From Lomentospora prolificans (taxonomy: Eukaryota; Ascomycota; Sordariomycetes; Microascales; Microascaceae), in contig JARFXM010000011.1 in NCBI GenBank assembly GCA_029532625.1, forward strand, positions 4,415,501 to 4,479,500: a DNA stretch of 64,000 bases, given 5' to 3'. Shown here piece after piece: positions 20,442 to 32,760 of this stretch. Each line of letters opens with the position of its first letter. Position 1 is the first letter of the stretch. Below the pieces are notes generated by a model, which worked only from the letters and a program-made list of their open reading frames with translations, was not told where the DNA came from and ran no database searches. A program made the position numbers and the translations under genes.

Positions 20442-21216
20442 CTGACGGACGTTACTCACCCGTGTCACGGAAGGGGCACACTATGGTGAGGGGGAAGTAA
20501 AAATAAAACAGCTTCTTCATGACCTGAAGCTTTTGGACTTGTACTTTGTTTGTACGTGTATAATACTCAAATTCTCTTAGCAGCTACGGAGATCTAGTTG
20601 GGAATAATGGGAGGGAAGGGGGTCGGAATTACATAGATGTCCCTTGCATTCCCAGCATCCGAGATGCTCCGAGTGAATCTTCTGGGGAGTGAAGCGCAAA
20701 AGATATCCACTCCGGCTGGAATTGATCGAAGCTGGCATTGGTTCAACACGACGATAAAGGTTTTTTCCTCTGTTGTTGGTTTCATGCCGCGCGTCGTTAG
20801 TGCGCGCGATGCACACCTCAGTCCACACTCACATCTCAGCCTAGATCTGGCGGTCAGGGTTCCCGCGATTACCCACGAATCGACATGTCGCACCACGAGA
20901 TGGTTTGATGCCTTTGACATTAGGGATGGGATTATAGTATGGAAGAGGGTATGTACCAGTACATGTGAATGTAGGTGAGATATTAAACCTATGGGTCTAG
21001 AGGAGGCTCAGATGGTAGAGATGTTTTACTGGCTTGTGTTGACTGCGAACAACTACATGTACATGGCCCATTTTGGGCCTATTCCTTGGGCCGTCGAGCA
21101 GCTCATGGTGGAGAGGGGCTCTAGAGGTTACTATTCAAAGCTTGTTTCATCTCCCCTCTCCAAGGCCATTGTGGGCTAGCTGCCATCTCCTGTTTAGGGC
21201 GGGAACCGGAAGCCAT

Positions 21217-21255
21217 CAAAAAAAGAAAAAAAAAAAAGAAAAGAAAAAGAAAATC
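21217..21255. repeat. A-rich purine tract
   Basis: A low-complexity run of A with scattered G. It is simple sequence with no assigned role. Confidence 0.7.
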
Positions 21256-24090
21256 GCTTTGGGAGATGGCTGGAATCGAACCCGCTCCCCCCACCCCGCA
21301 GATCGGATCCTCAGTTAATTCATCATTGGCTTGTTGAGGTGTATTTGTTTGTTTCTCGGTGATGGACGGGCCTTTATCCTGGGATGTAAAGCTGATTGCA
21401 GTGGTAGCTGGGTTGAGGATTGGTGGCTCCTTCCAATCAGCTGGAGCAGGTCGGTAGGGTTAAAACGTGCAACGGAGTATACGTATGAGGTTATATTGGC
21501 ATAAGATGCGAATTCAACTTGATCACTTCGTATTTTCGTCCCTTCAAGTGGTGCTTTGGACTCTTCTCTTGACGCATGTTGTGGTTGAGCATCCGGAGCC
21601 TGTTTCGAAAATGAAGATATCTCCAGGAGTGGGATACCAAACTCGCAAGCCATATTCACCTATCTTCGTTTTCCGTCTTGTCCATGGTCTCGTCTTACAA
21701 GTCACTGGATGCGGGGCGAGACGAGAGGCCAAACTCCCATATGGATCCATGCTTGGACATGCCTGGTACCTTTCGGCCACAATATCCTTGGAAGATCAAA
21801 TTCCACTGGTCTATTTCCACAGTCTGGCCTCCGGAGCGACGAAGATTCTTGATCGCGAACTGTTATATGAAAGCTCATCAAGGCTCTAGCATATCTCTTT
21901 ATACCTCGGTAGCGCTGGTCCGAATTCACATCAACGGGGTCAGGCTTGGATCTGTGTCGTTGATGGATCTGTGCGGCCGGAAGTGGGTCCGCCGGTCGAG
22001 TGCCGGTTGATGCAACTACAACTCCCGGTGGAATGCTCACAGAAGACGGTCATTCGTTTATTCTAACAATAATGAGAAGGGTTCTTGTTTGTTTCGAGGG
22101 CGTGGATGAGTGAGAAGGGTGTTTTTCCATCCCTAGACACCCCATCACCCGACGAAGACTATCGACCAATGGCAGAATATCCACACTCACCCTCGATATT
22201 TGATCGAGCTGAACCATTACAGGAGCAAACAATTCTAAATCCCCGAACCACCGGTAAGCCCGATCCCGAGGAGGGAGTGCTGTGGATATCACCGGATGGA
22301 CGAGCTACACATTCGTAATCGTCTCGGATAGTAATGCGAATTCAGACAACGCATCATGCTTATTCATACGACAGACGGTGCTGGCAGTGCCTCGTCTAAG
22401 CGTGCCACGCTCGATTACAGGCGCGCAGTCGGGCATAGGAGCCCGGAGCAACGCATATAGGGTACTTCGTAACTGGGAGCTATGAAGGCAAGAACAAAGA
22501 AAAAGACTATGCTGCGTTTCCCTCCATGGACAGAAACTGCGCGCACCTTCGGTGTTCGGATACTCCGTAAGTGAGCATGGAAATCAGAGAAGGGGCCCCA
22601 AGTGTCAGGCTCTACACATGCCCACCCTCCTTTCACACACCGCCCATTAGAGGGGTGCGATTCCTAAAGAGGCGAGCGCCAGGTCATGATACATCGCATG
22701 CATGAGAAAGATTGTCTAACGAGTAAGCTCTGTTGTCCCGAGGAATGGTCGGCAGAGCTCGAGCAGAAGAAGCGTGGGACATACAATCATCGATGTTTGT
22801 TCCTGGTGGGGTTAGATAAATACGGGTGCCTGGCAAATTGGAGAAGAGTCGAAGAGAAAAGGGGAAAATGATAAAAAGTGGGTGTGAAGGGGACATTCCC
22901 ATTAGCATTAGGCCATGGCGGGATGCGAACACCTTGGCGCAGTCTATTTCGCGTCACCGTCGCTTGGGAGGCGGGTAGTTAATTCCAGGAGGGCTCAAGT
23001 GGATCGGGCTCATGGAGGGTTATATTAGTTAGATTACTGGATGGGAACGATGAGACAAGAATGACGAAAAGAGGTTATTTGCGGTGGTGGTCTGGAATCA
23101 CGTTTCGCTCACGGTGCCACCTGGACGGCGACGGCATCTAAACTAGACATCTGTATTCTTGCTAGGCACCTATATATATTTCAACTACAAAAGTAGGCAT
23201 TGGTATTTCATCCCTGGCCAGCTTGTTGCAACGGATTATTTATGGTACATGTACTTTTCGCTCGAGAACAATGTGGCTCCGTGGAGATAATCAGGAGTGG
23301 CAGGGTCAGAGAATCTGCAACCAGCAGCGTTATTCCTTATCCGTAATAGCTGGCCATCCATCCATCCTAAAGGTTACATTGTTTGTTCTGCTTTCCTTTT
23401 ATCAGATCCAAATGGTGTGATGAGCGCATATGGGGCCGAGAATGGGGGCTAATTTTTAATTTTCTTTTTTCTTTTCCCGTTCTTCTTGGTCAAATCGTTC
23501 GCTGCAAGGTCACGTCTGAGACACTCCGCCGTTGTGCGATATCGGGCGTGTTGGTGGGGATCGGCGACGTCAAGGTCTGGGCAGTCTTGGTTCAATGGTA
23601 GTCGCGGTTGACCCAGGTTTCGAGGCTGGTTAATAGCCAGCCAGCGTTCTAGCCAAAAAGATTAGGACTCTTGAAGTGGTCCAGGTATCCTGGCTCTTTG
23701 TTTGTTTGACTTCGTTAGCTGGGAGATGGACAAAATACTCCGGGTTCCAAGTTCTACGGAGGAGTTGATGCATAAAATGGAAGCGCTAAGATCGAATGCT
23801 TTAAGCGAACGGTAAAACGCGACGAGCATCCCTTATCTGCAAGGAGCACTTAGACCGGATCAACGCTTGCTGGCTTTTCACTCAACCCGCTGTTTCAATG
23901 GGTGTGGATGTACTGATACTTTGCGCCCAGAAATAGAGCCATTCTGCCTGGTGTTGGTCGAGCGGTTGCTCTGAGTCGGAGGCAAGGGAGATTGAGAATT
24001 TAACAGCCTTTTGATTTTAGCTGCTGCAAAATCTTGTTACACATGGATCAATCGAAGTACATCCATCTCCCACTATTCCTTGACCACCGG

Positions 24091-25112
24091 TTAACCAATC
24101 TTTCCAGGGACGTAAGGGTGTCCAGCGCTTAAACCTCCGTCCACAGCCCATGCCTGCCCATTAACATAGCTAGCTTCGTCACTACCCAAGAACAATGCCA
24201 CACGCGCAATCTCGTCGGCGTGTCCTCCACGCTTCAAAGGGTTCAGTTGACCAATCTTCTTCTCGTTGCCCCTTGCGCGGGCGGCGCTCCACACGGGCGC
24301 GGTCATCCCAGTCTCGATGAGGCCAGGGCAGATGGCGTTAATGCGGACGTTGCTACCCGCGAGCTGGAAGGCAATGGTTTGGACGAGAGAGATGACTGCA
24401 GCCTTGGAGGCCGAGTAAGGAGTCGAACCGGCATTGGATCGGATGCCGGCGACTGAGGCTGTACCGATGATGCTGCCGCCAGCTTGAGGCTTGCTGGCGG
24501 AGGTCTTACCCATGGCGGGGGCGGCATACTTGGCGGCCAAGAAGACGCTGAAAAGGGGATTAACAATAGTTTTAGAGGTCGTGTGAAATTCAGAGTCTTA
24601 TGCTTACCTGAGGGTGTTGGTTCTCAATACAGACATGAACTGCTCGTCGGTGTACTCGGTAAAGGCTGACATGCCACCCACGACACCGGCATTGGCAAAG
24701 AAGACATCGAGGCGGCCGTATCGCTGTACAGCGTCATCGACGACGGCCTTTACCTTGGACTCGTCGGCGGCATCAAATTGCCAGGTGTGCACCTTGACGG
24801 AGGGATACGCCGCAGTGATCTCAGCCTTATGAGCTTCGAGGTTCGAAGCGTCAAAGTCGCAAATGTAGATGGCCTTGGCACCGCTCTCGGCGAACTGGTG
24901 AGCGGTAGCCCTGCCAATGCCGAGTAGCGAGTTGGCTCCTATACCTGGGATGAGTTTTTGTATATCGTCGGACGAAAGAGTGAGTGGGTATTACCAGTGA
25001 TGATGACGACCTTGTCCTTGGCACGTGGCGCGTTGGACGCTCCCGCTACCCTCTGGATGGGCTGAAGCTGCTTGCCGATGGCAGCGATACGATCCTTTGC
25101 CTTGTCCGCCAT
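24091..25112 (-). CDS. Classical short-chain dehydrogenase/reductase
   Basis: Three exons, 25112-24995, 24938-24608 and 24547-24091 (introns of 56 and 60 nt), give 301 residues. The splice at intron 1 is chosen to restore the nucleotide-binding turn TGANSLLGIGRATA near residue 39; an earlier AG would insert I-G. Further SDR marks are NAGVVGGMSAF, the catalytic Ser in GTASVAG and the Y-x3-K in YSASKAAV, followed by ICPGLIETGM and a C-terminal VNGQAWAVDGGLSAGHP. The substrate cannot be told from sequence. The adjacent HMG-CoA reductase is divergent and more than 2 kb away, so no functional link is claimed. Confidence 0.9.
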
Positions 25113-25396
25113 TGTTTCTTTTTGTGATGCCGAACACAGTTCAAACCTGCTATTTTAGGGATGATAGAAGCAACCTTAAAGCTGCTTATATTGATGCCAT
25201 CAAGGCCTTGTCCTAGCTTGGGCGCTGTGTGGGGAGAAACAAAGAGGGGAGGTGTGGCCCGGCCGGCAGCCGAGGCTCACGGAGGACCACGCTAGCTGGC
25301 TACCCCGGATTTTTCGATAGTTTGTTCCATTGGAATCAGTGAGGCCGCAGGGTTACAACATCAATTTTGCATGTAGGTGTATGCCAACTAACAATT

Positions 25397-25483
25397 CTCT
25401 TTTCCTTTTTCCCTGTCCCCCCCCTCTCTCTCCTTTTTTTTTTTTTTTTTTCCCTTTCATTTTTAGTGTGTGTGTGTGTGTGT
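25397..25483. repeat. Pyrimidine tract followed by GT microsatellite
   Basis: T- and C-runs of about 60 bases are followed by nine GT units. This is simple-sequence DNA in the SDR upstream region. Confidence 0.85.
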
Positions 25484-26136
25484 GAGTGATATGAGGCTAC
25501 TCCTCCCTTCTTCTCTTGGTAACAATCGATGCTCTGTTTTCAAGCCAATCTCTCGTCTCTGCATCGAATTGACTGAGCATAGCTGGCTCAATGTCGGTTT
25601 TTCACGTCGACCTCGGCGATTAGCATCCATTGGGCTGCCGATGGTACACTCAAGGTCTCGGAGCCTCCAAAACGTCATATACCCCGGCCACAGTTGATGT
25701 AAAATACGATCCGAATTCCGAACATATCTGCATGGTTGCTTTTTTCAACGATTCCTTATTATCTCCCCCAGTCTTTTGAGTCTTCAGTAGTGGCCGGGCT
25801 CAATGTGTTACGATTTGTGTCGAAGTACGCCGAGGTCACCGTTGAGATTTGTCTGGGGAGATGGCAAAGTCTAAAGAGAGCTCCCTACAGCCATTTGGGC
25901 CGGTGAACGATGACCGTGGTAACGGCAGAAAGCTTTGATGGAGAACTCATATTGCGCCCTGTCCGTCGTCGCCACTCGCATCAATCGAGTTTACTGCTCT
26001 CGATCCCAGCAGTAGAAGCCGTCGACACTGTACCCGCTAGATCGGATCAATCGATGGCGTCACAATAGTGTGGCTAGTACCTTCGTAATTAGAGCAAGAA
26101 AGGCCTGTGACAATTCTTGGTTCTGTTCGGTTTAGC

Positions 26137-26156
26137 TATAATAATAATAATAATAG
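26137..26156. repeat. ATA trinucleotide microsatellite
   Basis: About six consecutive ATA/TAA units. Simple sequence only. Confidence 0.8.
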
Positions 26157-27471
26157 GCGGCGCGTGGTATGTGCCGGCCCCTTGATCCGGCAGTCCGCTT
26201 CTCAGGCAAACATTGGTGAGGCGGTTCGTCAGGACAGTAGCCAATGTCCACGGCCAGATGCCAAGTCACATTTCACCGTAGACGGGCCAAGACGCGATGG
26301 GGCGAAGAGTGAAGAAAATAAGACCGGGGGGAGGACGGGGAGGCAGACGCTACTTCGTAGCATCTCCAATACCATACATTAGAGATGGTTCCCAGCGTTT
26401 GGGCGAGAATTTTCTGCTGCTAACTCGCTGTGTCTAGTTACCACACGGTGGCTGCTGTGATTTGTGTTTTTGTTGATCTTTAGTCGATCTGGCCCGGTCT
26501 TGGCCAAGGAGATTCGAAGACTCCCCAAAGGATTCAACGCCAGCGAGCGCCCCGGTCCCTGAGCTAGGGAATGCGTCACTGTTGACGAATGTTTGATTCC
26601 ACGCAATCGAAATGGGCTGTGCCCTCCATGAATCTGGAAGCGTAGAATCTATTCGATTAGAGTGAAGTGTAATATCCGATGTCAACGATACAGTTCCTGT
26701 TTCCATCCACCCTCCAAGTTTCAATTTTGAACCACCTCGCCGGTAGTTCATCGTTCATGTGTTTGGGCACTTTTGAACTACAATTAATATCTTAAGACCT
26801 GAATGCAGTTGGAACCCTACCCGCATCGCTGGTTTACCTGGACGCCAGCCTCCCGAGACACTTATAACATCCGTTAACGGGCAGGAATTGAGCTCCCCCA
26901 ACAAGCTTGGAGGCGCACCACGCTGTTGGCTCTTGCCGAATCAACTGTTGTGCCTGACTCAACTGATTCAGGAGCACAGGGCATTTTGCATCATTGATTG
27001 ATGCTAAAATCCCCCCCCCCCTGCCAGCCACTGTTGGCCACCATTTGATCAATTGACGTTTAGCGTGCCGGCTGGGGCACCCAAAGCCAACTTTTGGTCG
27101 ACATTGGTACGTCAAAGTCACGGTACAAAGGCCTTTTGCTGGCGGCATTTCGTCGGCTGAATGCCACAACTGGGGGGGATATTCGCTAGCAAAATAATTT
27201 TTTTCCACAGGCCCCCACTTGCCCCTTGGCCAGGTTCGGGCCCTTGCTTGGCCTGGCGATGGAAGCTCGCTGGACCCCCAATTCCTCCCACCCCAAATCT
27301 TCTTCTAGTCCGCCATCCCTTCCTCGCCAGCTCCGGCAAACCTCCGAATCCCATTCTAACCCAAACCTTCCCTCCTTTCCATCCTCTCCATCATCGACCT
27401 TTTCCCCGCCGACGCCTCGTTGCCAATGTGCTAGCGAACCTACCGATTATTCCCTCTTCGACGTGGTCGAC

Positions 27472-30400
27472 ATGATATCCTCGACTCTGCTGCCTCATCG
27501 CTTCCGCGGTGAGCAGCCCGCAACTGCCAATGCTGCTCCCCCGACCTGGGTCCAGAAGAAGGTCACTCCGCTGCTCCGACTGCTCTCTCGCCTAGCATGC
27601 GTCCACCCCATCCACACTGTGGTTATCGTGGCCTTGCTCGCGAGTACCACCTATGTCGGCCTGCTGCAGGAGAGCCTCTTTGACCTGAGCTGGAACGTTG
27701 CTAGCGCCGACTGGTCCTCCCTCAACGAGGGTAGCCGAAGCCTTCGCGTTGGTCCCGAGACCGCCTGGAAGTGGCAGGCCGTCGAGCCCGAGTTCGCTGC
27801 TGGAATTGACGTGACATACAATCACCAGGCTCTCGTTACCTTTGTCTTCCCCGACTCGCGCTCTGGAGAATCTCCTTCGAATCCCCCACGAACTCAGGCA
27901 ATCCCCGTTCCCGGGAATCTCTCTATCCGATCCCTACCCTCTACCGACAACTCTTTGACCGCGTATTCCCAGGACAGCGCTCTGGCCTTTGCTCTTCCCT
28001 ATACCCAGGCCCCCGAGTTCCTGTCCGCCGCCAGGGAGATTCCCAACGATGACGGCTCCGAGAAACCCAAGGAGTCAGAGGGCCCTGAGGCCAAGAAGTG
28101 GATTATGAAGGCTGCTCGTGTCAACACGCGCAGTACCATTGTCCACTGGTTCAAGAATGCCTGGGGCGAGTTCCTCGACTTGCTCAAGAACGCCGAGACT
28201 TTGGATATTGTCATCATGGTGCTTGGTTACATTTCTATGCACCTCACCTTCGTCTCGCTCTTCCTCTCCATGCGACGGATGGGCTCCAACTTTTGGCTTG
28301 CTACTAGCGTCCTCTTCTCTTCGGCTTTTGCCTTCCTCTTCGGTCTCATTGTGACCACCAAGCTCGGTGTACCCATCAGCTTGGTGCTCCTCTCCGAGGG
28401 CCTCCCCTTCCTCGTTGTCACGATTGGCTTCGAGAAGAACATTGTCCTAACCAGGGCTGTTCTCTCTCACGCCATTGAGCATCGCAACTTCCACGAGGAG
28501 GACAGGAAGTCGGGCAAGAAGTCCGAGATCGACCTTCCCAACATCATTCAGTACGCTGTCCAGGCTGCTATCCGGGACAAGGGCTACGACATTGTCCGCG
28601 ACTACGCCATCGAGATTGCCGTCCTTATTCTCGGTGCTGCCTCTGGTGTTCAGGGTGGTCTCCAGCAGTTCTGCTTCCTCGCTGCCTGGATCCTCTTCTT
28701 TGATTGCGTCCTACTCTTCACCTTCTATACAGCCATTCTCATGATCAAGCTCGAGATCAACCGCATCAAGCGTCACGTCGACATGCGCAAGGCCCTCGAG
28801 GCTGACGGTGTCAGCCGCCGGGTTGCTGAAAATGTCGCTAAGAGCAATGACTGGCAACACAACGGCAAGGACGCCAAGGAGGTTGGTCTCTTTGGCCGCC
28901 AGGTCAGGAGCAACAGCGTTCCCAAGTTCAAGGTTCTCATGGTGTCGGGCTTCGTTCTCGTCAACATTCTCAACCTCTGCACCATTCCCTTCCGTAACAC
29001 TTCGCTCTCCAACATCTCCTCGTGGGCTGCTGGTCTCAGCACCATCGTCGCCTCGCCTCCTGTTGATCCTTTCAAGGTCGCTTCCAACGGCCTGGATATC
29101 ATCCTTGCCGACGCCATCGCCAAGGCACAGCCCGCCCTGGTTACTGTTCTCAGTCCCATCAAGTACGAGCTGGAGTATCCCTCGGTCCATTATGCCCTCC
29201 CCGCTGGCGTAAGCGAGCCTGCTAGCCACCCCCTCGTCAACTACGGTGTTGGCGGAAGGATGGTCGGCAGCCTTCTTACCAGCCTAGAGGACCCCGTTCT
29301 TTCCAAGTGGATCATTGTGGCTCTCGCTCTGAGCGTTGCTCTCAACGGCTATCTCTTCAACGTGGCTCGATGGGGTATCAAGGACCCCAACGTCCCCGAT
29401 AGCCAGATCGATCGTAAGGAGCTCGCCAAGGCTACCGACTTCAATGATACCGCCTCTGCGTCACTTCCTTTGGGAGAGTACATGCCCCCGTCGTCGCGGG
29501 CTGCCAAGCCTCTCACTCCCGCTTCTACTGATGACGAGGCCGACCTGTCAATGAAGAAGGCTGTCCCCGAGCCCGTGGATCCTGACCTGATGCGACCGGT
29601 CGCTGAGCTCGAAGAGCTCATCCAGCAGGACAGAGTCCCCGAGATGTCCGACGAGGAGGTCGTTCTCATGGCCATGCGCGGAAGAATCGCTGGTTACGCG
29701 TTGGAGAAGAAGCTCAAGGATTTTACACGTGCAGTCAAGATCCGACGAAGCATCATCTCTCGAACGAAGGTCACATCTGCTCTTACTGGTTTCCTCGAGC
29801 GATCCAAGCTACCGTACGACCAGTACAACTGGGAGCGCGTGTTCGGTGCCTGTTGCGAAAATGTTATTGGTTACATGCCCCTACCCGTCGGTGTGGCTGG
29901 TCCCCTGGTTGTTGACGGACAGAGCTACTTTATCCCGATGGCGACGACGGAAGGTGTGTTGGTGGCGAGCGCGAGCCGAGGATGCAAGGCTATTAATGCG
30001 GGTGGCGGTGCGGTGACGGTGTTGGTTGGTGATGGCATGACTCGAGGTCCTTGTGTGAGCTTTGAGACGCTGGAGCGTGCGGGAGCGGCCAAGATCTGGC
30101 TCGACTCCGAGGCGGGACAGGCGGTGATGAAGAAGGCGTTCAACTCGACGAGCAACTACGCTCGTCTCCAGACGATGAAAACGGCGCTCGCCGGCACGAA
30201 TCTGTACATTCGATTCAAGACGACGACCGGTGACGCCATGGGTATGAACATGATTTCGAAGGGTGTGGAGCACGCGTTGGACGTGATGAAGAACGAAGGT
30301 TTCGAGGATATGTTGATTGTGTCGGTGTCTGGCAACTACTGTATCGACAAGAAGCCGGCGGCCCTGAACTGGATCGACGGACGAGGCAAGAGTGTCGTGG

Positions 30401-31073
30401 CCGAGGCCATCATCCCCGGAGATGTTGTCAAGTCGGTGTTAAAGAGTGACGTGGATACGCTGGTGGAGCTCAACGTGAACAAGAACTTGATCGGATCGGC
30501 GATGGCGGCGTCGGTGGGTGGATTCAACGCCCACGCCGCCAACATGGTGGCCGCCATTTTCCTCGCTACGGGTCAGGATCCGGCGCAGGTTGTAGAGAGC
30601 GCCAACTGTATTACCATTATGAAGAAGTGAGTTGCTTCCTGAACCCCCCCTTTCCTTTGCGCTTTCCCCGCGCTTTGGATTCTTTTCGCATACTAACTCG
30701 CTGCAGCCTTCATGGCTCTCTCCAAATCTCTGTGTCGATGCCTTCACTCGAGGTGGGCACGCTTGGTGGAGGTACCATCCTTGAGCCTCAGTCCGCCATG
30801 CTCGAGATGCTCGGTGTCCGCGGCCCTCACCCCACCAACCCCGGTGAGAACGCGCGCCGCCTCGCTCGTATCATCGCCGCCGCGACCCTCGCCGGCGAAC
30901 TTTCGCTCTGCAGTGCCCTCGCTGCGGGCCATCTTGTCAGGGCTCACATGGCACACAACCGATCTGCTCCCCCCACGCGGTCGAGCACGCCTGCTCCCTT
31001 GACGGGCAGCAAGGGTCTCTCGATGACTACTGGTGCGTTGAGCGCGGCGGCTTCGGAGCGAGCCAAGCGATAA
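27472..31073 (+). CDS. HMG1: 3-hydroxy-3-methylglutaryl-CoA reductase
   Basis: Two exons, 27472-30626 and 30707-31073, give 1173 residues. The enzyme makes mevalonate from HMG-CoA with NADPH, the controlled step of the sterol and isoprenoid pathway, in the ER membrane. The start MISSTLLPHRFRGEQP is chosen because fungal reductases begin this way; an in-frame ATG at 27259 is open but low-complexity. The first membrane segment (HPIHTVVIVALLAS) is near 40-60 and the sterol-sensing domain spans about 240-400 (LDIVIMVLGYISMHLTFVS). The catalytic domain starts near 720. ENVIGYMPLPVGVAGP holds the catalytic Glu, DAMGMNMISKG is near 920, and the 80-nt intron is placed just before NLHGSLQ. GTLGGGT and AAGHLVRAHMAHN (catalytic His) complete the set. 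The C-terminal 40 residues are variable. Confidence 0.97.
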
Positions 31074-31464
31074 GCCACGAGATCACAATACCCAACACTA
31101 GACGACGCACTTTTTTCTAGACGCGTGCATGTCCGGTGACGGTGATGTCTCGGTGGAACCTCGCAATGACTTTGGCTTTTGTTGTGCGAGCGGTCTTCAT
31201 TCCGTCCTCTTGGGACAACCTAATTCTTTTGTTTTCTTAACATCTTGGCATCAATTGTAATGTCTCGTACCTACCCTAGTGAGGACTAAGATAGATTCGA
31301 CGCTGCGTGGATACACGAATAATAATGCGTTGGAACAAACTAATCGGATTGTGCAACTGTTCTGTGAGAGAAAACGTAGAAGAAGCTGTGTAATCTAAAT
31401 CCGTAAGACGGGATCCTTGAAGACTGGTATAAATGGCGTCCCGGTTCTGCGGATGAATGGTCTT
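31074..31464. other. Convergent spacer between HMG-CoA reductase and PNC1
   Basis: Two 3' ends meet here. No ORF or repeat is called. Confidence 0.5.
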
Positions 31465-32230
31465 TCAGCTCGCCAGCTTCCTAACCCTGTCCACCTCATC
31501 GCTGTCCATACCCACAATCCTGACGCCCTCAGCCTCAATCTCCCTGCGTACCTCGGGCCACCTCTCGGGATCAACGGGCTTCGTCCCGTCCTCAACGATG
31601 AAGGTCTCGTACCCTTCCCTCCTGGCATCGATAGCCGAAGCCTTGACGCAGAAATCTGCCGCCAATCCGACGACGAACACATGGGTAACGCGCTGGGTCC
31701 TCAACATCTCGGCAATGCCCGAATCCGACAAGCGAAAGGGGTCATAAAACGCTGAATACATCTCCACGCGGGGGTCCTGGCCCTTCTTGACCACGTGGTG
31801 GAGTAGGTGGGCGTGTAGGCCGGGGAGCATCTGGGCGCCGTGAGAGTCCTGGACGCAGTGGACGGGCCAGAGGGTGGATTCGTAGGAGCGGGAGGGGTCG
31901 GAGGGGTGGGTGATTGTTGCGGTGGAGGTGAAGGGGGTCGCGGAGGGGTGGTTTGAGGCGAAGGAGATGTGGGATTCTGGGTGCCAGTCGAGGGTGGCGA
32001 GTTTGAGGGGGAAGGGGTAGGTGAGGAGCGTGTTTACGGGGTCGAGGATGGAGCGTGCTGAGGGGACGGGGAGGGAGCCGTTCTGAGGTGGGCGTTAGAT
32101 CTTGGGGAAGAGGAGGAGGAGAAGGAGGAGATTGGGGAAAAGGAGAAAAGGGGGGGGAAACATGAAGGCTTACGGGCGGACTAAAGTCTTCTTGGACGTC
32201 GACGACGAGAAGCGCGGGTTTGTAAGACAT
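31465..32230 (-). CDS. PNC1: Nicotinamidase
   Basis: Two exons, 32230-32174 and 32082-31465, across an 89-nt pyrimidine-rich intron, give 224 residues, near the usual fungal length. Pnc1 hydrolyses nicotinamide to nicotinic acid in the NAD salvage pathway and relieves sirtuin inhibition. The isochorismatase fold and active site are visible: VVDVQEDF with catalytic Asp 11, the metal-binding DWHPESH (Asp 51, His 53, His 57), the HVVKKG lysine near 118, and ADFCVKAS with the nucleophile Cys 164. The splice joins DFSPP to NGSLPVP, which matches the family order. It is convergent with HMG-CoA reductase. Confidence 0.95.
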
Positions 32231-32760
32231 GGTTGGAGAATAGATGTCGTGCAAGCCTGAGTGTCGAGGTAAGTGGAGCTGCGAGAAGAGACGGTTCTTT
32301 TTTTGAGGGATGCGGTACGCCCTTGCGCCACGGTGGGAATCGCGTTCGTGGAGGGTATTAAGCCGACCGGATGATGAAGTTGAAGATGCGGTGGTGGTGG
32401 GGTGAGAAAATAAGCTGATGAGGGGCTCAATCCGAGAACAAGCTGAAAACTCTCTCTCTCTATATATATATCTATATATACATGTGTATCAATATAAAAT
32501 ATATATGTAAAAAAATAAAAATAAAAAAGAAGAAATAAAAATAAAATGAAAAATCGCAGACTCTCCCAACAACATTGACGCGGGAGGCTCCAACACTACT
32601 GTTAGGGAAGCGCAGGACCTTGCATGAGCTTAACCTGCTCGTCCCACGTGCTGGCCCACATGGGCTCCCGGAGCTTAAATCCTCACCATTGATCTATTGC
32701 ATTCAAGCTTCGGAATGTAAATGGCCGCAAGTCCAAATTGTGAATTCGGTTATCCCAATA
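32231..32760. other. Spacer between PNC1 and the HET gene
   Basis: The spacer holds the PNC1 promoter and the HET-gene 3' UTR. It includes an AT-rich simple-sequence run of about 100 bp (listed separately). No gene is seen. Confidence 0.5.
32448..32548. repeat. CT/TA/A-rich low-complexity run
   Basis: CT units pass into TA units and then A-rich sequence with scattered T and G. This is simple sequence upstream of PNC1. Confidence 0.8.

Larger units (their letters stand above)
20387..24090. other. 3.7 kb gene-free block between convergent genes
   Basis: GAB1 and the SDR gene both end into this block. It has a 23-bp direct repeat, an A-rich purine tract at about 21217-21255, tRNA-like scraps that do not fold, and several open frames of 75-140 codons (for example plus 21678-22010 and 22085-22318) that match nothing I know and have no good splice partners. 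I see no supportable gene. The region could be decayed transposon or gene remains. Confidence 0.5.
25113..27471. other. Divergent intergenic region upstream of SDR and HMG-CoA reductase
   Basis: About 2.4 kb without a supportable gene. It has a long pyrimidine tract with a GT microsatellite (25397-25483), a short ATA repeat (26137-26156) and a C-run near 27011. The part nearest the reductase start includes an open in-frame Ser/Pro-rich leader from ATG 27259, discussed in the findings. Confidence 0.5.

Noticed and set aside
21255..21335. tRNA-like T loop (GGTTCGATTCC on the minus strand) followed by a T-rich run
   Set aside because: The T stem has a mismatch, and no 5' acceptor half, D arm or anticodon arm that would pair can be found within tRNA distance.
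21678..22318. Plus-strand open frames of 110 and 77 codons that might be exons of one gene
   Set aside because: They show no known motif, no consistent splice junction between them, and overlap equally long minus-strand frames.
22910..22965. Minus-strand TTCGCAT loop resembling a T arm
   Set aside because: The flanking bases do not pair as a T stem and no acceptor stem can be formed.
23578..23640. Plus-strand tRNA-Gly-like D arm (TGGTTCAATGGTAG)
   Set aside because: A box A match is present but there is no proper box B, T arm or acceptor pairing; at best a decayed copy.
28711..29229. Minus-strand 172-codon frame inside HMG-CoA reductase
   Set aside because: It is a shadow of the coding strand caused by codon bias; no independent evidence.
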